64,000 nucleotides of DNA. It comes from Planctomycetota bacterium. GTDB lineage: Bacteria; Planctomycetota; UBA1135; GCA-002686595. The stretch is from positions 186,001-250,000 of the forward strand of contig JABABA010000001.1 of the NCBI GenBank assembly GCA_014238415.1, in the 5' to 3' direction. The stretch's first letter is position 1. Each line of letters opens with the position of its first letter. The notes under the pieces were generated by a model, which was given only the letters and a program-made list of their open reading frames with translations, searched no databases and was not told the DNA's origin. The translations under genes and the position numbers were made by a program. This document shows positions 46,458 through 56,180 of the stretch, piece after piece.

Positions 46458-49400
46458 TCAGGGCGCCTCATCTTTGACCAGACTCTTGAGCTGGGCAGCA
46501 AACTGGGGCGCCATGGATTCAAGTTCCTTGAGCAAGGCCGTGTAGTCGGCCTCTCGCCCCAGACGGTGCAGGATCACCCCCTGCCCCACCCACGCAGCGT
46601 AGTCCTCGGTGCTGAGCCCGATCAGCTCCTTCCAGAGGTCCAGGGCCTGCTCATCGTGCCCCATCAAGGTTTCCATGCTTGCTAACGATCGCAACCATTG
46701 GGCACGCCGCTCACTTGAATCGGCCGCCCCTTCCAGCCCAAGAGCCTGCCTCATTGATGCCACTGCCTGTTCCCGTTGACCCTGCTGCCAACGGGCCATG
46801 GCAATCTCGACCAGATAGCCGGGCATATCAAAATCACGAACCCGGATCGCCAAGGTCTCGAGTTCCTGCGCGGCGTCATGCAATCCCCGACGCTTGAGCA
46901 CCCGAGCAAACCCGACCCCCAACTCTTCGGACGGGGACATGATCCAGCGACCTGGACGCAGCCCAGCGAAGTTCTGTCGGCGTGCTGGCTCCCAGGGGGC
47001 AGCCAGGCCCAGATCCACCTGGATCTGCCCTTCATCCACCCGCCCCTGATAGAGAGCGACCAATCGCCCACTCCCATCAAAAAGATAGGTGCTGGGTGAA
47101 ACCATGGGCAGATCGCTATCGCTCAGGTAGCCGCCCAAGGCGTCCAGAATGCGCAGGGACTGTTCAGGGATACGTCCCCTGGCTCCAGGCCAATCGGACT
47201 TGTCCAACAGCCCCCTGACCCTCAATTGTTCCGAAGCCGGATCACTGGACAGAGCGATCACGGCCACCCCATTGCTGGACCACTCACGGGCCCTCTGGGA
47301 CAGGCCCGGCAAGGCGGCTACGCAAACCGCGCAGTCCACGCTGAATACATGCAGCAGGGTGGGTTGATCGGAAGGAACCGCCACTTCCCTTCGTGTACCA
47401 AGGATGCGCCGTCGGAGACCATCCTGATCACGAATCAACAGACTGGGCACAGGTAGAGGAGCAGCACCCACAAGGCGACCACGCCGAGCGGGTTGGTGAG
47501 CAGGCACAACAGGGCCAGGCGCCCATTGGGAGGATAGGCCAGGAGGGACAAAGCGCTGGGCCTCGCCCGTGCCCTGACGCAGGGTGTATCGGCGACCTGA
47601 CCGTAAACCAGAGAAATCCTCGTGCCTGCCATCGGGCCAGGACACCCTGGCTATGACCGACTGTCCCAAAGCACTGGCAATCAGGGTCCAGGGCCCCGAC
47701 TGACACAAGAACCCCTCGCCGGCTCGGCGCACGAAATGCTGCTCCGGCGCACCCTCGCAGATCAAGGTGACCCGAACTCCGATTGCATCCACCATCGAGC
47801 CCTGCCCCACCAAGCGCAAACCCACGAACCCCCGGTGCGGCTCACCCCGGTTCAAGAGGCAACGCAAGCGTGGAGCGCCCCGACCAACCCGCAACACATC
47901 CAGGTCACCATCAAGATCCAAGTCCAAGACCACCGCGGTCCGGCCGTCATCAACCACGTCCAACCCGCTGATTGCAGACACGTCAACAAACGAACCGTCC
48001 CCCAAGCCGGCGAAGGCCGTATCCCGTTCGTGACCGCTCCACGATAACCCCCTCCGTAGGTGGCGGGAGAGAGCTTGCCAGCCGAGCAGGTAGGCATCCT
48101 GCTCTTGCTCAAGCGAATCAGGGGAGTGCGACACGACCTGCCGCCAAAAGTAACTTCAGAGATCATCCGGGCGCTGCCCGGTGACAAAGCCAGCCGGCAC
48201 ATAGAGATCGCGTCGTCCGTCCAGGTCGAAATCGCAGAAAATTCCGCCCCAAGCCCAACGCCCCATCTGAGCCCCGCCAGCTCCTGAGACTTCGATCAAA
48301 GGTCCACCACCCTGACCCAGGAACAAACTGTTTCCCTGGGCATGGCGCAGAAAGACCTGGCGCTCAGCAGCATCCGCTCCCTGCCTGAATTTCTCCTGAG
48401 AGGCGATGCGTCTGCCAGCTGCAGAGAACATGTTCGAAACAAAGAGATCCTCATGTCCATCACCATTCACATCGCCCAGGCTGCAACCCATGCCCGCGGC
48501 CACATCCTCAACACCCTGTGCTCTGGCCACATCCACAAAGCGCCCACCATCATTGCGCCACAGCTGATTAGCGCCGAAGTCATTGACCGCCAGGATGTCC
48601 TGGTCACCGTCCTCGTCAAAGTCCCAGAAACTCGCTGAAAAGGTGAAGCGCTGATTGTCAGCCGCCAAACCCACGGATTGGGTCACATCCTCGAATTCAA
48701 AGTCTCCCTGGTTCGAGAACAGGAAGTTGGCCGCGCCGTTCTTGGCGTCATGGTATGGAAGGGGCACCTGCTGCCCCTGGTAGGGCGATAGATAACCACA
48801 GGCAAAGATGTCCAGATCCTGATCTCCATCGAAATCAGCGGCGGCGAGGGATGTCAAGTAACCCGCACTCGCCCGGGACTTCAACACAAAAGTGCCGCCC
48901 GGCTGGCGCCAGAAGAAATGCAACTCTGCTCCGGCCGCCAGAACCAGATCCTGCCAGCCATCCCCGTCAAAATCGAGCAGCAAGGCACTGCGCGAGGGAT
49001 CACAGAAATCGACTCCAAGCTCTGCCGCACGATCCTGAAACTCGCCCTTGTGATCGCGCATCAGAAGCAGATTCGGAAGCCCACCCGGCTGACAGACATA
49101 GATGTCCTCAAGTCCATCCCGATCCAGATCGCCCAGCGCCAGGCCATGGTGCCCCAAGAGGCCGACCCCCAGCCGAGCGTCAAGGGTGGTTCTCAAGTCC
49201 GCAAGTGAATGTGTGAGCTGATCCCGGGCATTCTGATCTGCGATCCAATTCACCCCTAGATCCGCCATCAATGGAACGCCTCCGGCGCGCCGGGCAAACT
49301 GCAGCTCTTGCAGGTCGATTTCCAGGACGGAAAGATCGTCAGGCTCCCCAATCAGTGACAGGCGTATGCGGGCAATGGCCTGGAGCGTGCGGGAGCGGTT

Positions 49401-49883
49401 GACCCAAGCCAGGCTCAGGAGTGCCGAGACATCCTCACCAGCTAATTGGATATCGATCACCTTGGCCCCCTCGAAGACCAGATTGGGGCCCCTGTTGAGC
49501 AACCCTGTGAACCTGTCACGCGCCTGATCGAGGGCATGGACCTGCCCGGTGGCGTCAGCAGGAAGCAGCAAGCGAGCAAACTCAAAGGCCCCTGTCTTGT
49601 TCCAAGTCAAGTCGGACCCGGGCAGCCTGCAGACCAAGGGATCCCGCAGATTGGCAGGGGCCTCGGCCTGCCCCAGCATCCAGACCCCAGCAGCACGGCC
49701 CAACTTGAGCACCCTGCCCGCCAGGACTTCGCTGTTCCAACCATCCCGGCTGGGCTCAAAGCGCCCAAGTTCATCAACCAGAGCTGGATCCAGGCCTTGG
49801 TCAGAGGGCAGATCCACAGGGGTACCCTCCTGGACCCCGGGTCCAGTCAGCAAGAGCAGAGCAACAACGGGTGCCAGAGCCAT
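46458..49883 (-). CDS. Candidate recoded (UGA-containing) FG-GAP + ASPIC/UnbV + thioredoxin-like + TPR protein; shown in the ORF track as two ORFs (48156-49883 and 46458-48134)
   Basis: Same frame, separated by one TGA (48158-48156): ...GFVTGQRPDDL-UGA-SYFWRQVVSHSPDSLEQEQDAYLLGW.... N-part has FG-GAP calcium-loop repeats (ALGDLDRDGLEDIYVCQPGG, LGDVNGDGHEDLFVSN); C-part continues with WSGHERDTAFAGLGDGSFVDVS, ASPIC/UnbV (VDAIGVRVTL), thioredoxin-like HVFSVDCAVCVAALPG, TPR. Confidence 0.65.
48128..48144 (-). promoter_or_regulatory. Candidate bacterial SECIS-like stem-loop
   Basis: mRNA 5'-GCGGCA-GGUCG-UGUCGC-3': 6-bp stem (one G-U), loop GGUCG, beginning 11 nt after the UGA. Confidence 0.5.
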
Positions 49884-49982
49884 GAAAGCATTCTAATGTC
49901 AGGCACCCCGCAGGCGGTCCAAGTGAAGGATCTCCTAGGTGGACTCCGCGCATGCGCAGAGTCCCTGAAACGGCAACGAACA

Positions 49983-50016
49983 AGGAGCCCCCCCGGAATA
50001 CGCCGGGGGGGCTCCT
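49983..50016 (-). terminator. Strong stem-loop, candidate terminator for 50057-51385
   Basis: AGGAGCCCCCCCGG / CCGGGGGGGCTCCT, 14-bp perfect stem, 6-nt loop, followed on the minus strand by TTGTT. Confidence 0.75.
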
Positions 50017-50056
50017 CTGTGATCGCCGGAATCACCTCCGACAAACAGCTGACGGA

Positions 50057-51385
50057 TCAGCTAAAAGTCACAACAGCAGCGGTCGAGAAGTTCGACACAC
50101 CGCCCACATCGCGATACCACAGCTGGAAAACCCAGGTGGAACCGGGAACCACCTGCTGGGAGATCGGTCCAGGGATGTAGTTGGGAACGTCATAACCCAT
50201 GCCTGTAGTCGAAGTGCCAGAGAGGTTTTGCAACACGCCACTGGCATCGAATACCGACACGCTCTTGAAGTCCGGGTTGCCTTCGCCTGTTGCGGTGGCA
50301 GCGGTGTAGCGCACCTGGGGCGCGCCTACGCACAGCTGACCCTGAGACACATTGATGCCGGGATCGATCGCCGATGCGGAAGCCAGGAAGTAGCCGAACT
50401 GGGTCGGGGGACCATCGGTTACTTCGATGTGGATCGGATAGGTGTCCGCAGAATCAAAGCTACCAGTCACATCCGTCTTGGCATCAGTTCCAGTGGAGTT
50501 GTTGTTGGCCGGATCACAAGCGTAGGTCACGCTGCCTCCGCCACCGCAGGGGTTCCCGGTACCACCTGTTCCAGACACCGTCAGGTCATAGGTGTTGCAG
50601 GGGCTGCCGCTTCCGGTCCAGATCTCCGTGCGCACTGAAATCAGCATGTCACAGGTATCTGTGTTGGTATAGATGATCTGCTCATTGTTGGAGCCGGAAA
50701 GGCTTTCCGCGATCACATTCACACCGCAATCATCGTAGACAAATACATCAATGTCACCCGAGCCATGGCTGAATGTGTAATCCATCTGCAAGGTTGCTGC
50801 CGGCGCCAGCTCGAAGTAGTAGTAGTCGGGATCGTCCTTTGAAACAAAGAGGTTGGTGTAGGAAGTGTTCGCAATGGGAACGGCCGAAGCACAATCACCG
50901 TTGGGATCGAGGGGATCCGTCGGGTCAGTGACACAGAAGTCTGTAGAGATCTCAAAGGTGCCCGAACCCGAAGCGCCCGCTGCTCGGGAGCCGAGGCGGA
51001 TCAAATACTGTTGACCACTGACGGCGTTGAATACCACCTCAGTCTGGCCACCGCAGGTTGAGGCTGCGCAGGTGATCTGGGGATAGGTCGCACAGTCAAA
51101 ACCATCATAAATCACGATTCGTGTTTCGAGGGTCGTGCCGTTGCAGGTGGAGACTGAATAACCGTCGGTGGCCGTACAGGTCCAGATGAACCACATGTCC
51201 CTACGGACAGGCTGTCCATTGCAATCATGGGGGCCGTCGATGGAGAAGCCTGTGTTATCAAAATTGTGGACACCGAGTCCGGAAATCGGGGTTGCCGTTG
51301 CGCAAGTGTCGGAACCGTTCACTGCTGCCGCGGCGCCAATCAATAGGCAGGCCGGGAGCAGACGTAGGATCGTGTTAGTTAGCAT
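50057..51385 (-). CDS. Exported protein with PPC-like repeats and divergent copy of the shared C-terminal module
   Basis: Signal MLTNTILRLLPACLLIGAAAAVNG; DTCATATPISGLGVHNFDNTGFSIDGP..; C-terminal PTQFGYFLASASAIDPGINVSQGQLCVGAPQVRY...VVPGSTWVFQLWYRDVGGVSNFSTAAVVTFS. Confidence 0.8.
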   Translation of the reverse strand: MLTNTILRLLPACLLIGAAAAVNGSDTCATATPISGLGVHNFDNTGFSIDGPHDCNGQPVRRDMWFIWTCTATDGYSVSTCNGTTLETRIVIYDGFDCATYPQITCAASTCGGQTEVVFNAVSGQQYLIRLGSRAAGASGSGTFEISTDFCVTDPTDPLDPNGDCASAVPIANTSYTNLFVSKDDPDYYYFELAPAATLQMDYTFSHGSGDIDVFVYDDCGVNVIAESLSGSNNEQIIYTNTDTCDMLISVRTEIWTGSGSPCNTYDLTVSGTGGTGNPCGGGGSVTYACDPANNNSTGTDAKTDVTGSFDSADTYPIHIEVTDGPPTQFGYFLASASAIDPGINVSQGQLCVGAPQVRYTAATATGEGNPDFKSVSVFDASGVLQNLSGTSTTGMGYDVPNYIPGPISQQVVPGSTWVFQLWYRDVGGVSNFSTAAVVTFS

Positions 51386-51741
51386 TGAAGTTTGCCGAAT
51401 GAGGGTGGTCCCTTGAGCAGCCTCAAGGGAATATGGAGAAAGGAGAACTCGGCGCTGGAAGGCAGCGCCTCCCAAATTGTCTCCCGAATCCAGGCTTCTG
51501 GGGAGGGGTATTCTCCACATTCCGAGATAGGCTCAATTCGAGGCCCAGGACACGCTCCTAGAGGAGGCCAACGTCCCCTGTCCGGCTCCACACGGCCTTT
51601 TCAGCGATGCAGCGCTGGACCGTCACCCATTTTGGGCACCTAGATCAATTCACCCCAGGAATGGCGCGTGGGCCAACCGCAGTCACACCAGGCCTCCGTC
51701 AGAAGGCGCCAACCAAGCCGGACACACGTAAAGCAGAGAAG

Positions 51742-52734
51742 TCAACCCGCATCACGCCTGGAGCGGCGCTGAAGGTCCCGGTTGGCCTCAAAAATAGTGC
51801 GCATCAGGTCGGCACGCAAGGCGTCCTCAGTACCCAGAGATCGTCCTCCGGCGGCTCCCTCCAGGGAATCATCGCGATCAAGGGAGGCCTGCTTGAAAGC
51901 CCTCAGTTCCCGCAGCTCCTCCTCATTGATCCCCAAACTGCGGGTCAGCTTGGCAATTCGACGCCGCAGCAGGTCCACTTCCGCCTTACCGCTCTCGGTC
52001 ACAGGGCGTCCATCCATTTGAACAACCTGTCCCTCCAGGGCACGACGAACAATTTCGTCAGCCAGCTCCCGAGCTGAATCCTCTAGCCCACCGCCAGCAG
52101 AAACCATCTCGACCAAGCGCTCTCGATAGTCAGGGAACAATTGCTCTGCAGCGGTCTCGACTGGAGCACTGACGGGCTCTGCAGTTGGAAGAGACTCGAG
52201 TTCATAGAGCTCACTTTCTACCCACCGATCCCCACCACCAGCTTCTGCGACGGCCAATCCGTCAAGAGCAACCCGTTCAAGAGTTGCAAAGTCAAGTGCG
52301 TGAGGATTACGACTGTGGCTCGCACCGATTGAGAGACTTATGCGGTGGGTTCCTGTCCCGCCCTCAAAGACGAGAGTACCTGCGCCCGCGATGACCCGTT
52401 TGCAAAGGACCACAAGAGCGTCAGGCGCCAGATGCGGCAAGATCAGGACCAAGCGCTCGTCTTCAGTAAAGCCGAGAAGATCGCCTGCACGAATCGTGCG
52501 CCGGACAAGGTCTACGACAGCGTGGAGAACTTCGTCTTTTGATTCCTGTCCGTGAATCAAGCACAGCTGATCGAGGCGATCAGGATGCAAAGCAAGACAA
52601 CTGACAGGATACCCATGGCGCTGTCCACGTTTGAACTCGACCTCCATCAACGCACGCACCTCCTGCGGCGAAAATAGATTGCCTCCACTACGGGCGAAGG
52701 AATGTGTCGAATCGGCAGTCATCTGGGGGTACAA
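51742..52734 (-). CDS. Degenerate GGDEF-like domain protein with C-terminal coiled coil
   Basis: LMEVEFKRGQRHGYPVSCLALHPDRLDQL...RRTIRAGDLLGFTEDERLVLILPHLAPDALVVLCKRV follows GGDEF-domain layout; C-terminal helical region. Confidence 0.6.
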   Translation of the reverse strand: MYPQMTADSTHSFARSGGNLFSPQEVRALMEVEFKRGQRHGYPVSCLALHPDRLDQLCLIHGQESKDEVLHAVVDLVRRTIRAGDLLGFTEDERLVLILPHLAPDALVVLCKRVIAGAGTLVFEGGTGTHRISLSIGASHSRNPHALDFATLERVALDGLAVAEAGGGDRWVESELYELESLPTAEPVSAPVETAAEQLFPDYRERLVEMVSAGGGLEDSARELADEIVRRALEGQVVQMDGRPVTESGKAEVDLLRRRIAKLTRSLGINEEELRELRAFKQASLDRDDSLEGAAGGRSLGTEDALRADLMRTIFEANRDLQRRSRRDAG

Positions 52735-52794
52735 CTGGAGGACAGTTGCACTTCCAAATCGCCCTTCCAGGTCCCTTGACTTGAGATTCCAGGC

Positions 52795-55700
52795 CTATTT
52801 TCCGTCTTCCACCGGCTTTTCCTTCAATTGTGAGAGGAACGCCAGGACATCTCGCAGCTCTGAGTCGGAAAGTTTTTCCGCAAGGTCCTCGGGCATGGAC
52901 GACAGATCCCTGCGCCTCCCATCCACCAGACCCGGCTCCCAGGTGTGACTGACGCCCTCCGCGTCCAATATGACCAGCTTTTCGGGTCCCTCCTCCAGCA
53001 CACGGCCAACCACCATGGTCCCATCCTGGTGCAAAAAGGTCCAGGCTTGAAATTCCTCAGCCAATTCACGGTTTGGCTCCAAAATTGACCACAAAAGAGC
53101 GTCCTGATCAAGCCGCGAGGCTACCCCGGTCAGGTCAGGCCCCACCTGACTGCTGCCCATCTCGCCTGCCCGATGGCAGCGTAAACAGGAGACCTCGACC
53201 TTTTCCTGGAACAACTGACGGCCGCGCCCCGCATCGCCCCCTGCACGCAGAAGCGCAGCCCGGGGACCAACAGGATCTGCAGCCGCCCGCTGTTTCCACG
53301 CCATCAGCGCCGTGGCCGAGTCCTGACCTGGATCTCCCGCCAGTGCACGCATCAGTTCAAGGGCAATCGGCGACGCCCCCTTCGTGCTGGCCTCAGCCCG
53401 CAACAGGCGCGCCAGGGCCCCGTGCCCGGCGCGATCGGGAAGCTGGGCAAGAGCCTCCACCGCCACCTGACGCTCTTGAGCCGGGCCCTTGCCCGCTAGT
53501 TGCAGAAGCGCAGCGGCCGCTCGCTGGGGCTGGGTCGTGGCCAGATGCTCAAGGACAGTGCTGACCACCTTGCCGGATGGATCGTCCAACATCTCCTCGA
53601 GCAGAGCTTGATCCGCCCACCCTCGACGCAGCAAACCTCTGAGAGCCGCCACGCGAACATCTTGATCTGCGGCCTGATGGAGGAGATCCAGAAGTTCCTG
53701 CTTTGCTCCTACTTCATCTCTTCCTTCAAGATCAAGCCAAGCCTGAATAGCGGGCTTGCCCGCCTTACGGGCGGCTCCCAGAAGCGCCGCCAGGTCCAAT
53801 CCCTTGGGAACCGGGGCCCCATCAATTGGGCGCCATGATCCAATTACGCGATCAATGGGACTTGGTGCAGACCACTCGGCCAGAATCGCGATGCCCTCGT
53901 GCACCAGCACCCGGTCCAATCCCGGACGCACAATCCAAGCAGCGATGCGCTGAGCATCCAGGGGGCGGTGCAATTCCCTGCAAGCTGCAAGGGAACGGCG
54001 CAGGAGATAGAGATCTCGATCCACAGGCCCCACAAGCAAATCAGCCAACCGTTCGGTGCAGTGGGACAGGGGCACCTCATGGATCGCCCGAGCGGCCTCC
54101 TCCACCACCGCCGGGTCTGAGTCTGCAAGAGCCTCCACAATGAACCCGTCACTCTTGCGGCGCAGAACCACCACCCCCAGGCGCCGTATATTGGGATCTT
54201 CGTGCAGCAACAGGCTGCGCTGCTGCTCGGGGGTCGCCAAAGCCCCAAGGGCACGTACGCCCGCGTGCCGCAACCATGGATCCGTGGCCCCAGCTTCGAT
54301 CAAAAAATCGATCACAGGCTCCAGGCATGCATTGCGCTGCTCAGGCTCAAGATACTCAGCCAGGCTCGCCAGCCCATGTGCTGCTGCCGCCCGTTCGCGG
54401 TACTCAACCGCAAGCAGACTCCGCCTGAGAACAGAAAATCCAAGAGGATCCTGCAACTCGCCCAAAACCTTGAGCGTCTGCACGCGCACCTCCGGATCCA
54501 TGTCTTCGGCCAAGGGCAAGAGGCTTGCCGCGAATCCGCCTGCCTCCGGCTCCATCCGCGCAATGAGGCCCACACCCCAGATCCCGTGCAGGCGTGCAAG
54601 AGGCCGATCCTGGAAGTGGTACGCTGCACTCAGCAGAGCCCCCATTCCCTTGCGCAGGGCTTCGGAACCCAGTCCCCCTCCGATAGCGCGAAAACCCAAC
54701 TCCAACTGCGCCTCCTGGCGCACGACACGACCCGGATGTCCAAGAAGTTGGGCCAGCTCTTCCCAATCCCGATCCCCCATCCCCTCCGCCAGCAGACTTT
54801 TCTGCTCCTGAACTGCGGGATCCTGGTCGAGGCCCTCAGGAGCCAATCGGAAAACACGCCCCTTGCCGGTCATGTTCCAACCATTGACCCAGTCACTCAC
54901 ATAAAGCGCACCGTCCGGGCCCACATCGCAATCTGTGGGCAGGAGATCACGCACCCAAGGGCGCGCATGCTCCAATGCAAAGCCAGCACCAACGGGGTGG
55001 TGACGCACCTCCATGATCGACGAGTGGGGCACAGAACCACGGAAATCGCACAACAGAAAGGCTCCTTGCTGCTCTTCGCTCCAACCCACGTCGGGGACCA
55101 TGCAGAGCCCAGAAGGGCCGTCCGCCACATTGGCGATGGGCGGCACCAAAAACCAGGGCTGCTTGTCATGGAGAGGTTTCCACTGACCCTCTGCATTCCA
55201 TGGGCCTCGCATGTTGGGCTGGGTCACGTACTGGTAGTGGTGCCGCCAGCCCGTGTCGCCCCCTTGAACCACATAGACCCAACGAGCTTTGTCTCCTCCA
55301 TCTGAATTGTTGTCTCCTGTAAACAGGTTGCCGTGATCGTCAAAAACCAACTCCTGAGGGTTGCGCAAACCACTTGCAAACACCTCAAGCCCAGAACCGT
55401 CCAGTTCGCAACGCAAGACGCTGCCGCGATCGGGGAGATGAAAGGTCTCTCCCTCAAAGTTGATGTGCAGGCCCCGGTCGCCGATGGAGAAATACAGTCG
55501 CCCGTCCGGCCCAATACGCAGTCCGTGCAAGTCATGTCCCAAGAGAGCGATCTTGACCCCGTATCCCGTGTGCAGGACCTCGCGGCCTTCGGCGCGACCG
55601 TCATCATCCGCATCGGTCAACTTCCACATGTCGGGAATGCATCCGTACCAGACATCCGAGCCTCGCACCAAGAGTCCCGCGGCAATGCCTGTCCCGGGAT

Positions 55701-56166
55701 GATTGAACCCCTCGGCAAAGACGATCGACTCATCACAGGTCCCATCTCCGTTCGTATCGGCCAGGCGACGGATGTGCTCGTGTTCGATGCCGTATTCCTT
55801 GAACTTCTCTCCCTCATGTTGCTCCATGAAAGCCAGCCGGTCCTCAACGCTCTGGGCAGCCAGTTCGTCTTCCAGCCAGTCCATATGGTCGCGCATGTCA
55901 GTGACCCCAGCGTGAAGCCGGAAACTCATGGCCACGAAAACGCGGCCACGATGATCCACATACAAACACACGGGGTTGGCCAGATCAGGCTCTGAGGCCC
56001 AGAGCTTCATCTCTAGATCAAGCGGCAGACGAACACGGGCGAAAGCCGCGGCTGCTTCATCGCTGGCCTCGGCAATATCAGGGACATACGGTTCCTGCGC
56101 ACCCTGAGCAGGGTGTTGAAGTGCAAGCAGGAAGTGGAGGAGAAGAAGCAAGGTGAGGACAGCCAT
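52795..56166 (-). CDS. PVC-type heme-binding protein: beta-propeller, HEAT-like repeats, C-terminal cytochrome c domain
   Basis: LPLDLEMKLWASEPDLANPVCLYVDHRGRVFVAMSFR; DTNGDGTCDESIVFAEGFNHPGTGIAAGLLV; HEAT-like repeats; VSCLRCHRAGEMGSSQVGPDLTGVASR (CxxCH). Confidence 0.93.
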   Translation of the reverse strand: MAVLTLLLLLHFLLALQHPAQGAQEPYVPDIAEASDEAAAAFARVRLPLDLEMKLWASEPDLANPVCLYVDHRGRVFVAMSFRLHAGVTDMRDHMDWLEDELAAQSVEDRLAFMEQHEGEKFKEYGIEHEHIRRLADTNGDGTCDESIVFAEGFNHPGTGIAAGLLVRGSDVWYGCIPDMWKLTDADDDGRAEGREVLHTGYGVKIALLGHDLHGLRIGPDGRLYFSIGDRGLHINFEGETFHLPDRGSVLRCELDGSGLEVFASGLRNPQELVFDDHGNLFTGDNNSDGGDKARWVYVVQGGDTGWRHHYQYVTQPNMRGPWNAEGQWKPLHDKQPWFLVPPIANVADGPSGLCMVPDVGWSEEQQGAFLLCDFRGSVPHSSIMEVRHHPVGAGFALEHARPWVRDLLPTDCDVGPDGALYVSDWVNGWNMTGKGRVFRLAPEGLDQDPAVQEQKSLLAEGMGDRDWEELAQLLGHPGRVVRQEAQLELGFRAIGGGLGSEALRKGMGALLSAAYHFQDRPLARLHGIWGVGLIARMEPEAGGFAASLLPLAEDMDPEVRVQTLKVLGELQDPLGFSVLRRSLLAVEYRERAAAAHGLASLAEYLEPEQRNACLEPVIDFLIEAGATDPWLRHAGVRALGALATPEQQRSLLLHEDPNIRRLGVVVLRRKSDGFIVEALADSDPAVVEEAARAIHEVPLSHCTERLADLLVGPVDRDLYLLRRSLAACRELHRPLDAQRIAAWIVRPGLDRVLVHEGIAILAEWSAPSPIDRVIGSWRPIDGAPVPKGLDLAALLGAARKAGKPAIQAWLDLEGRDEVGAKQELLDLLHQAADQDVRVAALRGLLRRGWADQALLEEMLDDPSGKVVSTVLEHLATTQPQRAAAALLQLAGKGPAQERQVAVEALAQLPDRAGHGALARLLRAEASTKGASPIALELMRALAGDPGQDSATALMAWKQRAAADPVGPRAALLRAGGDAGRGRQLFQEKVEVSCLRCHRAGEMGSSQVGPDLTGVASRLDQDALLWSILEPNRELAEEFQAWTFLHQDGTMVVGRVLEEGPEKLVILDAEGVSHTWEPGLVDGRRRDLSSMPEDLAEKLSDSELRDVLAFLSQLKEKPVEDGK

Positions 56167-56180
56167 GGGGAGCGATGAGT

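Noticed and set aside
48134-48155. Independent GTG start for the downstream ORF 46458-48134
   Set aside because: Possible (a weak AGG lies just upstream of GTG), but it would start a protein in the middle of a contiguous conserved region; kept only as an alternative.
54202-55305. 367-aa plus-strand ORF
   Set aside because: Antisense to the PVC-type heme-binding protein; no recognisable domain.
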